From assembly GCA_964478775.1 (NCBI GenBank), contig CAYZJC010000008.1:1-52821 (forward strand): DNA of 52,821 nt. Direction: 5' to 3'. The DNA is from PNMQ01 sp964478775. GTDB lineage: Bacteria > Pseudomonadota > Alphaproteobacteria > Paracaedibacterales > CAIOTO01. Below, piece by piece: positions 34,227-42,144 of this stretch. The stretch's first letter is position 1; each line of letters starts with the position of its first letter. The notes under the pieces are model-generated. The model was not told the DNA's origin and did not search any database. It saw only the letters and a program-made list of their open reading frames with translations. The position numbers and the translations under genes were made by a program.

Positions 34227-34946
34227 ATGAAAAAACAACATCTTAAATCTTTAGCTATCCTTTTAGCCACTTCAAGCGCACTTAGTGTAGATGCGAACAG
34301 TGCTTCTTTAACCTACAGCATTAACGCAGAAGCAAAGTCATATGCAAGTGTAGGCCGCATTACAACAACAACAACCCAAACCGTGCAAACACCAGGCGAA
34401 GGAACACTGTATTGGGACATGGCACAAGCAGACATTAAAGGGCCAGTGTATTTAGAAAAAGGCACACACGAATTTAATGACGCAAAATCATTTGGTGGTG
34501 GTAATAATGACAAGAATGTACTGACAGTTAAAGATGCTACTCTTAAATGCAGTGACAAAAATAATGTAGAACAGATTAATCTTACACAAAATATTAATGC
34601 AAAAGGAAGTTCCCTCAAACTTGCATTGCCAGGGCATTTTATATTTACATCTAATGGTACAATCACCAATGCAAACAAAAGTGGAAACACAACAAATCCA
34701 ATTACTTTTGATGTCAGCACAGACAGCACAGTCATCAGACCCGCTGTTAAATTAAAAGGCCCTTACAAAGGTTCTGGAAGTGACAGATTAGTTGTTGGCG
34801 CATATTGTGATGTGTACGCAAACGGCCTTGACAAAGTCAATAGCTATGCTGGCAGCATTCCAAAATTTGCCACTTTGAAACCAGATGCAAAACTATACAC
34901 AACATCAAGTGGGGCAGCACCTGAAATTACGTTTGCAACGTCTTAA
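34227..34946 (+). CDS. small exported protein of unknown function
   Basis: A 239-residue protein behind the site GGAG (10 bases before the ATG). It has a signal peptide (MKKQHLKSLAILLATSSALS). The mature part is Thr/Asn/Gly-rich and beta-prone (VGRITTTTTQTVQTPGEGTL, NKSGNTTNPITFDVSTDST), like an adhesin or autotransporter passenger strand, but no repeats or anchor are seen. Two cysteines are present (LKCSDK, AYCDV). It has its own terminator at 34963-34988. Function unknown. Confidence 0.78.
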   Translation: MKKQHLKSLAILLATSSALSVDANSASLTYSINAEAKSYASVGRITTTTTQTVQTPGEGTLYWDMAQADIKGPVYLEKGTHEFNDAKSFGGGNNDKNVLTVKDATLKCSDKNNVEQINLTQNINAKGSSLKLALPGHFIFTSNGTITNANKSGNTTNPITFDVSTDSTVIRPAVKLKGPYKGSGSDRLVVGAYCDVYANGLDKVNSYAGSIPKFATLKPDAKLYTTSSGAAPEITFATS

Positions 34947-34962
34947 ATAGTATTTATCATTT

Positions 34963-34988
34963 TAAGCCGGTCACTAGGCCGGCTTTTT
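34963..34988 (+). terminator. intrinsic terminator of the small exported-protein gene
   Basis: The stem AGCCGG/CCGGCT with an 8-base loop (TCACTAGG) is followed by TTTTTC. It is 16 bases past the stop. Confidence 0.88.
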
Positions 34989-35077
34989 CATAACTTCCAA
35001 CAGCTTTAAGTACTTTTTCAATCCTCCATACCTTTAAATATCAGCAATCACAATTCTTTAGCAATAGCTTTTTTCCA

Positions 35078-36466
35078 CTAGAATGGGCCTGCTTCTTTTA
35101 TTAGACGATCCCTTGCATCTTTATCAAGATAGTCTAATAACCATTTAACTTGTGAAGATTTTCTATATTGGCCAATGTATTCGAATATCTTTGCATAACG
35201 CATATGGTCTTCTTTTGAGAGTGAAGATAGGAATGGAACAGGTGCTGCACCCGCTTTCATATTATATGCTGTTAAGAGAGGGGTGATTGTTTCAAACTGA
35301 CTCGACAATGAAACTTGCACACTATTCCAAGGTGAAACAGCTGAAAACAAACACAATGCAGACACACTTAAAAACCATAGTTTTATTACATTTTTATGTT
35401 TACACACAATAAGTAATACGGACAAAATTGTAAGTGCTATCAAAATAACACACAACATATAACGGGCTTGCGTGAAGCCATAGTCATGGATACGGCGCCA
35501 AACCGCAACCAACATCAGCCCCAATAATGGAACAAGGGCATAACCAAGGTAACTTTTAAAAGTGTTTGTATAGGCATTAAACACCATTTTCGTGTTGTTG
35601 AGCATAACATAAATGCTAGATACTGCAAAACCTGCAACACATAAATACATCACAACTCTGCCTCTGGGGAGTTCCCATTTCAAAGCGATTGAGATAATAT
35701 AAACATACAACACAAATATATAAATTGATGTTAATGGAATCAATAAATATTCCATAAAAAATTGAATAGTTTTTAAATTTTCAAATTGATAAGGAATAAA
35801 TCCATTCATCTTAAGTTGCGTCCCTTGTTCCCGTTCTTCAAGAGAAGGTATGCCAGTGAGCAGCAACAAAGGAAAAACAATCCAGCCACAAAACGAATAC
35901 CACATTGCAAAATTCCAATGAGTCCCAAAGAGATATTCAATCATAAGATTGATTGCTAAACTCCCACTTGCAAGAGTCAATATTGCGACAAGGCTCATGA
36001 AAGCATGACTGACCAGCAGGAGTTGATAAGTCCATAATTGGTTTTGTTCGGTTTGCTGACCAACAAATGGCAAGACGAGCAGTAAAAATAAAAAGCTGAA
36101 AGCCAACCACTGCGTTTGACTAAAAACATCCTCACAAACAATCATAAAAAAGGATATTAAACTTACCATCAAAAGGTTAGCAAATAATTTCACTATATGA
36201 CGCATGTAAGGGGTTTTAAACCTTTGTATCAGCACTTGCTTGACAGTCATTTTTTCAAATAACAACCCAAACACAAGTTGCAATAACAGTAAGGTTGCAA
36301 AAACCCTTTCCCCCAGGCCAAACATCATGTTACCAATAGGCAAAAAATTATTTTGCAAAGCAAACATGGCAATGCACATTAAAATTGCCAAGGGAAAACG
36401 TTTGCATATCTGTAACAAAGGGATGAGAAAAGTTTTTTGATCTGTCATGACAACTTCAAGTTTCAT
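35078..36466 (-). CDS. DUF4153-like multi-pass membrane protein
   Basis: An inner-membrane protein with about 11-12 hydrophobic segments. The family-like C-terminal half includes EYLLIPLTSIYIFVLYVYII, LKWELPRGRVVMYLCVAGFA, YLGYALVPLLGLMLVAVW and RRIHDYGFTQARYML. This is recognised as similar to DUF4153 proteins, whose role is unknown. The longest frame starts at a TTG; ATG 36466 (MKLEVV) or ATG 36448 (MTDQKTFL) is more likely. It follows ctaB after 32 bases and may be read with the oxidase genes. Confidence 0.72.
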   Translation of the reverse strand: MKLEVVMTDQKTFLIPLLQICKRFPLAILMCIAMFALQNNFLPIGNMMFGLGERVFATLLLLQLVFGLLFEKMTVKQVLIQRFKTPYMRHIVKLFANLLMVSLISFFMIVCEDVFSQTQWLAFSFLFLLLVLPFVGQQTEQNQLWTYQLLLVSHAFMSLVAILTLASGSLAINLMIEYLFGTHWNFAMWYSFCGWIVFPLLLLTGIPSLEEREQGTQLKMNGFIPYQFENLKTIQFFMEYLLIPLTSIYIFVLYVYIISIALKWELPRGRVVMYLCVAGFAVSSIYVMLNNTKMVFNAYTNTFKSYLGYALVPLLGLMLVAVWRRIHDYGFTQARYMLCVILIALTILSVLLIVCKHKNVIKLWFLSVSALCLFSAVSPWNSVQVSLSSQFETITPLLTAYNMKAGAAPVPFLSSLSKEDHMRYAKIFEYIGQYRKSSQVKWLLDYLDKDARDRLIKEAGPF

Positions 36467-36467
36467 T

Positions 36468-36488
36468 GTTAAAGTGATGCACTTTAAC
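36468..36488. repeat. perfect 9-bp inverted repeat between ctaB and the next gene
   Basis: GTTAAAGTG-ATG-CACTTTAAC is a perfect palindromic hairpin with a 3-base loop, placed between the ctaB stop and the ATG at 36466. It could be an operator or an attenuating hairpin. Confidence 0.6.
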
Positions 36489-36498
36489 AATAAATGAT

Positions 36499-37374
36499 TT
36501 AAATAAAATGATCAATCATAATAACAAGGAAAATAAAAAACAAATACCAAATAGAAGAAAAGAATAAGGCTCTATTCGTTGTTTTACCATAATATACACG
36601 GTAGGCTTGTATTAAAAAATAAAGGCCTAAAATTGTGGCGCCACTTGTGTAAAACAAAGTGTGGGGTGTGACATAGCCAAAGCCTATGGTGCAAGCGATT
36701 GTCAACAACGTATAGCGCATAATATTTTTATGGGTCATCAGTGTGCCATGAATGGTGGGGTACATTGGAAACCCTGCACTGGCATAGTCTTCTTGTTGGT
36801 CAATGCAAAGGGCCCAAAAGTGAGCAGGTGTCCAAAAGAAAATAATTAAAAAGAGCATCCATGCCGTAACAGATGTATCACCCGTTACGCACGCCCAGCC
36901 TATAACTGGTGGTAATGCACCAGACGCCCCGCCAATTACAATATTTTGTGGGGTTCTAGGTTTTAGGTACAGCGTATAGACAAAAACATAGCTAATAATT
37001 GTTATCGCAAGGAGGAACGCTGCAAACCAATTACTTGCAAGCCCCAACATCATCACGGAAAATATGGCCAGCACACTACCAAAAGCAAGGGCAGAATTGG
37101 GGTCAATCTTACCTGCTGGCAAGGGTCTGTTTTGGGTGCGCTTCATTAAGGTGTCACGGTGAATTTCACACCACATATTCAAACAACCAGAAGCCCCTGC
37201 CCCCATCGCAATGCAAAAGATTGATAGTGTCTTTAAATACCAGTGCATATTTCCAGGCGCAATCAACATCCCACAAAATGCTGTGAAGATTGATAGGGAC
37301 ATCACCCTTGGTTTAAGTAACTGCCAGAATTCTTTGGGATGCGTATCATACGATACCACGTTGAGTGTAGCCAT
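36499..37374 (-). CDS. ctaB: protoheme IX farnesyltransferase (heme O synthase)
   Basis: Adds a farnesyl group to heme B, the first step to heme A for the oxidase encoded upstream. The 291-residue UbiA-family protein has about nine membrane segments. The prenyl-diphosphate site is in NMWCEIHRDTLMKRTQNRPL, followed by PAGKI. The second site lies near YLKPRTPQNIVIGGASGALP. It lies 37 nt behind ctaD on the same strand. ctaG (copper chaperone) and ctaA are not in the window. Confidence 0.96.
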   Translation of the reverse strand: MATLNVVSYDTHPKEFWQLLKPRVMSLSIFTAFCGMLIAPGNMHWYLKTLSIFCIAMGAGASGCLNMWCEIHRDTLMKRTQNRPLPAGKIDPNSALAFGSVLAIFSVMMLGLASNWFAAFLLAITIISYVFVYTLYLKPRTPQNIVIGGASGALPPVIGWACVTGDTSVTAWMLFLIIFFWTPAHFWALCIDQQEDYASAGFPMYPTIHGTLMTHKNIMRYTLLTIACTIGFGYVTPHTLFYTSGATILGLYFLIQAYRVYYGKTTNRALFFSSIWYLFFIFLVIMIDHFI

Positions 37375-37411
37375 TGACTTTTATCTAACCTTTGATAACG
37401 TAAACGTAACT

Positions 37412-39007
37412 TTAGTCGACCATTTTAGGCTGTTCTTCGAAAGAATGGAAGGCCGGAGGTGATGGCAATGTCCATTCAAAAGTCTTGGCCCCCTCACCCC
37501 ATGGGTTTTGAGGGCATTTCTTTTTATCTATAAAGATTCGAATCGCCATGTAGAAGAAAATAAGCGTTGAAGCACCGGTGATAAAGGCCCCAATGGAAGA
37601 TAAGTAATTCCAAAAGGAAAAAGCATCAGGATAATCAGGAATACGCCTTGGCATACCAGCTAAACCACTAAAGTGCATTGGGAAGAATAATATATTTACA
37701 CCAATAAACAAACTGTAAAAGTGAAATTTGCCAAGCCATTCTTTATATTGATAGCCAGTCATCTTACCTATCCAGTAGTAAAAACCACCAAACAACCCAA
37801 ATAGTGCGCCCATAGATAACACATAATGGAAATGTGCCACAACATAGTAGGTGTCATGTAACACTTGGTTGACTTCACCGTTTGCTAAGACAACGCCGGT
37901 TAGACCGCCCAAAGTAAACAAGAAGACAAAGCCTACAGCAAATAACATTGGGGTTTTAAATTCAATAGAACCACCCCACATGGTAGCAATCCAGCTAAAT
38001 ACTTTAATGCCCGTTGGAACGGCAATCAGCAGTGTTGCAATTGTAAAATAGGTTCTTGTATTGGCGTCAAGGCCGACTGTAAACATATGGTGGGCCCATA
38101 CGATAAAACCTAATGCACCAATACCAGCCATCGCATACGCCATGCCTAAATAACCAAACACAGGCTTTTTTGCAAAAGTTGAAATGACTTGGCTAATAAT
38201 ACCAAAGGCAGGAAGAATGATAATATACACTTCTGGGTGCCCAAAAAACCAAAACAAGTGTTGGAACAAGACTGGGTCGCCGCCGCCAGCAGGGTCAAAG
38301 AAGGTTGTTCCAAAGTTGCGGTCTGTTAACAACATCGTGATACCGCCTGCAAGTACTGGCACCGAAAGCAAAAGCAAGAAAGATGTCACCAGCATTGACC
38401 ACACGAACAATGGCATTTTATGAAATGTCATACCGGGGGTGCGCATATTGAAAATGGTTGTAATAAAATTAATGGAACCCAAAATGGATGATGCACCCGC
38501 AAGGTGTAAAGCCAACAACATAAAGTCAACCGCAGGCCCATTATGACCAATCAATGAACTTAAAGGGGGGTAAAATGTCCACCCTGTGCCAGCGCCACTC
38601 CCTACAACCATAGACAATATCAACAAAAGCAAAGCAGGGATCATTAACCAAAAACTAATGTTATTCAGCCTTGGAAAAGCCATATCAGGTGCACCGATTA
38701 AAATAGGAACGAACCAGTTACCAAACCCACCAATTAAGGCTGGCATCACCATAAAGAAAATCATTAAAAATCCGTGCCCTGTAATGGCAACGTTATAAGC
38801 TTGACCAGTTAAAATTTCACTGCCTGGGTGCATTAACTGCCAACGAATTAACATAGATAACCCACCACCTAATAGGCCACCAATGACAGCGTACCACATA
38901 TATAACGTGCCAATATCTTTATGGTTCGTTGAAAACAACCATCTGCGCCACCCTGTGGGAATTGCGTGCGCATGTGCATGTATAGCAGGTGATGTTGCGT
39001 TATTCAT
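37412..39007 (-). CDS. ctaD: cytochrome c oxidase subunit I
   Basis: The proton-pumping catalytic subunit with heme a, heme a3 and CuB. ATG 39007 (MNNATSPAIHAHAH) gives 531 residues and suits the family; an ATG 36 bases upstream is also in frame. Signature pieces are WRRWLFSTNHKDIGTLYM, HGFLMIFFMVMPALIGGFGN and the CuB region HLFWFFGHPEVYIIILPAFG with the His-Tyr pair. VWAHHMFTVGLD and DTYYVVAHFHYVLSMGALFG supply the remaining heme and copper ligands. It stands between ctaC and ctaB in an operon on the minus strand. Confidence 0.98.
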   Translation of the reverse strand: MNNATSPAIHAHAHAIPTGWRRWLFSTNHKDIGTLYMWYAVIGGLLGGGLSMLIRWQLMHPGSEILTGQAYNVAITGHGFLMIFFMVMPALIGGFGNWFVPILIGAPDMAFPRLNNISFWLMIPALLLLILSMVVGSGAGTGWTFYPPLSSLIGHNGPAVDFMLLALHLAGASSILGSINFITTIFNMRTPGMTFHKMPLFVWSMLVTSFLLLLSVPVLAGGITMLLTDRNFGTTFFDPAGGGDPVLFQHLFWFFGHPEVYIIILPAFGIISQVISTFAKKPVFGYLGMAYAMAGIGALGFIVWAHHMFTVGLDANTRTYFTIATLLIAVPTGIKVFSWIATMWGGSIEFKTPMLFAVGFVFLFTLGGLTGVVLANGEVNQVLHDTYYVVAHFHYVLSMGALFGLFGGFYYWIGKMTGYQYKEWLGKFHFYSLFIGVNILFFPMHFSGLAGMPRRIPDYPDAFSFWNYLSSIGAFITGASTLIFFYMAIRIFIDKKKCPQNPWGEGAKTFEWTLPSPPAFHSFEEQPKMVD

Positions 39008-39113
39008 TATCTTGAGTATCCTTATCACAATTTGTGGTTTCATTCTGGCAATTTATTTAAAGTTTGTCAATTTTACAAACAATTACCATACATTCCAAGT
39101 TATTGCTAATGTG

Positions 39114-39977
39114 TTAATGGGCAGCTTGCTTTTGCGCTTTCCATTCCTTGAATTTTTCTTTGCTCACAACTTCAATAGCAATTGGCATATACCCATGTTT
39201 AATCCCACACAGTTCTGAACATTGCCCATAGTAGACACCTTCTTTTTTAATACGAAACCATGTTTCATTCATACGGCCTGGCACAGCATCTTTTTTAATA
39301 CCTAATGCTGGCACTGCAAAGCTATGTAATACGTCACCCGCTGTAATCAACAATTGAACTGTTGTATTAACAGGCACGACCACACGGTTATCAACCTCAA
39401 GCAAGCGAAGCTGCCCTGGCTTTAAGTCTTTATCTTCAATCATATTACTATCAAAACTGAGGGTTTTTTCATTTTGTGCAGGGTATTCATATGTCCAATA
39501 CCATTGCTTACCAATCACTTTAACTGTCATCTCAGGGTTTTGTGGTTTTTCCATTTCTAAAATGAGTTTAACAGACGGCACCATAATAATGATAACAGCA
39601 ATCACGGGAAAAAGTGTCCACACAATTTCAAGCGGCGTATTATGCGTCACCTTTGAAGGAATTGGATTCTTGGAGGCCCTATAGCGGTACACAACATAAA
39701 TTAATAGCCCTGTGACAAAAACAGCAATGAGTGCAATAATGACCAACAACATGTTATGCATACTCACAAGGCCTTCCATCATTGGTGTTGCTGCTTCTTG
39801 CAAATTCATTTGAAAACGGTGGGGTTGGCCCATAGGTGCTGCTGTGGGTGAACTGCTTGCAAATGCTATTTGACCCATTATTATTTGACAAAGGGCAAAC
39901 ACTGCACTTAGACTTAGCAGACTCTTTCTTGCTATCTTCATCATATGTCGCACATTCCTTGTTAATCTCTTTTTCAT
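39114..39977 (-). CDS. ctaC: cytochrome c oxidase subunit II
   Basis: Accepts electrons from cytochrome c through its CuA centre. The start at ATG 39977 has GAGGTG 8 bases upstream; another ATG (39992) overlaps the stop of the FlhF-like gene (ATGA). A signal segment precedes two membrane helices (NMLLVIIALIAVFVTGLLIY and IVWTLFPVIAVIIIMV). The CuA ligands are in YYGQCSELCGIKHGYMPIAI (C-x3-C-x3-H-x2-M). VIGKQWYWTYEYP is the conserved aromatic entry site. ctaD follows after 106 bases. Confidence 0.97.
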   Translation of the reverse strand: MKKRLTRNVRHMMKIARKSLLSLSAVFALCQIIMGQIAFASSSPTAAPMGQPHRFQMNLQEAATPMMEGLVSMHNMLLVIIALIAVFVTGLLIYVVYRYRASKNPIPSKVTHNTPLEIVWTLFPVIAVIIIMVPSVKLILEMEKPQNPEMTVKVIGKQWYWTYEYPAQNEKTLSFDSNMIEDKDLKPGQLRLLEVDNRVVVPVNTTVQLLITAGDVLHSFAVPALGIKKDAVPGRMNETWFRIKKEGVYYGQCSELCGIKHGYMPIAIEVVSKEKFKEWKAQKQAAH

Positions 39978-39988
39978 TTTAAAGCACC

Positions 39989-41137
39989 TCATTTACCGTA
40001 AGCATTGCATTCTTGCACTTGCAGCATTTCATTGACTATCGTTTCTATATGGGGAGTCATCATTCCCTCACCAAGATCCGGACTTTTTGATAACATGACA
40101 AGTGGAAAACCAAATGTCGCAGCACGTAATAGTGTACCGTATCTTTGCGTTAAGTCCAAGCGTGTCACAATCACTGATGACGCCCCAACCTTTGCATAAG
40201 CATTCATCATTTCATCTAGCTCAAAGGGGTTTTTATCGGCAGGCACAACCAGCGTCAATGGCAGCTGTGTTTTTTCATGTAAGGCTTCAAGGTAAGCATA
40301 GTCTTTAGGGTTTAATACATTTAAAGCTGGTGTGTCGATGAGTAAAATTTCATCACTCTTTCGCTTGGCAATTGATTTATGCCCTATTTGTAAAGGAACG
40401 CCTAACGCTGCTAAATATGCTTCTAATTGGGCTGCACCTGTAGACTTGACAATATCAAGTGTGACAGCTTTTATTTTTTTACCCCGGGCAATCAGCATCG
40501 CTGCTATTTTTGCAAAACACACTGTTTTCCCTGAACCTGGCCCACCTACAAAAACAATTGTCTTAATTTCATCTAATGAACGAAGCCATAAGGGGTCGTA
40601 AGCAATTACCCTTTCTAGGGCTTGGTCAATGCGTATGGGGGTTTTAGTTAAATCTTGGTTCAATTCCAACAGCCATTGTTCTGCCAGGTGTTCCCCCAGT
40701 TGGTGGTAATTTACCAAATCGCAAACGGTTGTGATAGCCGTCAAGGGGTCTTGAAAACAATTTATTGGTGTGGCTTCATCGCTGTTATACGATAATGCAT
40801 CTTCACCCCTTGTAACACTTGGTTGAGGCCTGGATTGAGGAAAAGGTTTACTGTTTAAGCGTGTGATCGTGGTTGGCACATCTAAGCGAACAGTTTGATT
40901 TTCTGTTTGTTTTGCGGGGGCTGTGTCAGCACGCCTTGCCCATACCGGCAGGGTCGCTTCCTTCTTGGGATCAATCGCTTTTTCATATTCTTGTGCACTT
41001 GCTGTGCGCACATAAAGCGTCACCTCACCAAGGCGTTCCTCTTTATCAACAATAAGAGCATCTTCCCCATACTGCTGTTTGACAGCAGCCATAGCTAAAG
41101 ACATTGTTTTTGCGCTCACAGCAATATCATTCTTCAT
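39989..41137 (-). CDS. FlhF-like SRP-type GTPase within the oxidase operon
   Basis: A 382-residue protein from ATG 41137 (a TTG further up is also in frame). The N-terminal part starts as in FlhF, KTMSLAMAAVKQQYGEDALI. The NG domain has G1 FVGGPGSGKTVCFAKIAAML, then KIKAVTLDIVKSTGAAQLEA, G3-like LLIDTPALNVLN (DTPA rather than DTAG) and G4 VIVTRLDLTQRYG (TRLD rather than TKxD). FlhF normally places polar flagella, but no other flagellar gene is seen here. Its place between ctaE and ctaC, with a 4-nt overlap at the ctaC side, is unusual. Confidence 0.82.
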   Translation of the reverse strand: MKNDIAVSAKTMSLAMAAVKQQYGEDALIVDKEERLGEVTLYVRTASAQEYEKAIDPKKEATLPVWARRADTAPAKQTENQTVRLDVPTTITRLNSKPFPQSRPQPSVTRGEDALSYNSDEATPINCFQDPLTAITTVCDLVNYHQLGEHLAEQWLLELNQDLTKTPIRIDQALERVIAYDPLWLRSLDEIKTIVFVGGPGSGKTVCFAKIAAMLIARGKKIKAVTLDIVKSTGAAQLEAYLAALGVPLQIGHKSIAKRKSDEILLIDTPALNVLNPKDYAYLEALHEKTQLPLTLVVPADKNPFELDEMMNAYAKVGASSVIVTRLDLTQRYGTLLRAATFGFPLVMLSKSPDLGEGMMTPHIETIVNEMLQVQECNAYGK

Positions 41138-41166
41138 CTTAACACATCCATTCAAGACGACTTAAT

Positions 41167-42027
41167 TTAAGCTGCAGGGCTAGGCACAAAGCCCCACCAA
41201 TAAATTGACACAAATAAGAATAACCACACAACGTCAACAAAGTGCCAATACCAAGCAGCTGCTTCAAATCCTACGAGGTGAGTGGGTGTAAATTCACTAT
41301 TACGGCCACGAAAGTAGCACACCAATATCATTAAAGTTCCCACAATAACGTGTGCACCATGAAACCCTGTTGCCATATAAAAAGATGATGGATAAATACC
41401 GTCCTTTAAAGCAAAAGAAGCATGGTGATATTCAAGGCCTTGCACAAAACTAAAGATAACACCTAAGGCGACCGTTAGCATTAAACCATTGAGCATATCT
41501 TTCTTGTTATTGTCTAACAAAGAATGGTGCGCCCAGGTAATGGTCGTACCAGACAATAATAACAATAACGTGTTGAGGTATGGCAAACCAAAGGGGTCTA
41601 AAGTAATGATACCCTTAGGCGGCCACATGAAACCAGTTGCTTCATTTGGTGACATCGCACTGTGAAAATACCCCCAAAAAAAGGCCACAAACAGCATCAT
41701 TTCAGATGCAATAAAAAGCCCCATGCCAATTTTTAAGCCATTTTGAACTTCTTTAGTGTGCACACCTGGTGTATTTGATTCCTTGATGATATCGCGAAAC
41801 CAGCCAACAGCGCACCCAACTAACATTAAAAGCCCAATGAAAAATACAACCTTTGAAATGTGATGCATAAATAATACGCCGCCAATGGCTAAGACTAAAA
41901 GCGACAAAGACGTTAGCATAGGCCAAGGGCTTGGGTCTACCAAATGAAAGGGGTGACCTTGCGCTGCATGCTCAACATTGTGCGGAGCGTTCTTATCTTC
42001 AATTTCTTTTCCTGACATTTTGGCCAT
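41167..42027 (-). CDS. ctaE: cytochrome c oxidase subunit III
   Basis: A seven-helix subunit of aa3 oxidase that supports proton uptake. ATG 42027 behind AAGAAGAG gives 286 residues; a GTG one codon upstream is in frame but less likely. Family features are HPFHLVDPSPWPMLTSL, LKIGMGLFIASEMMLFVAFF, the conserved MATGFHGAHVIVGTLMILV and EAAAWYWHFVDVVWLFLFVS. It is first in transcription order of the oxidase run, which is ctaE, FlhF-like, ctaC, ctaD, ctaB. This differs from the usual ctaC-D-B-G-E order. Confidence 0.97.
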   Translation of the reverse strand: MAKMSGKEIEDKNAPHNVEHAAQGHPFHLVDPSPWPMLTSLSLLVLAIGGVLFMHHISKVVFFIGLLMLVGCAVGWFRDIIKESNTPGVHTKEVQNGLKIGMGLFIASEMMLFVAFFWGYFHSAMSPNEATGFMWPPKGIITLDPFGLPYLNTLLLLLSGTTITWAHHSLLDNNKKDMLNGLMLTVALGVIFSFVQGLEYHHASFALKDGIYPSSFYMATGFHGAHVIVGTLMILVCYFRGRNSEFTPTHLVGFEAAAWYWHFVDVVWLFLFVSIYWWGFVPSPAA

Positions 42028-42144
42028 CACTCTTCTTCATATTTTTTATCTGTAACAATTGTAAATTTAATTTAATTTTTTCGCAATCATTTCTAAATCA
42101 AAGAAGACAAGAGCAATCACGATAAAATGACGCTTAAAAACCAC

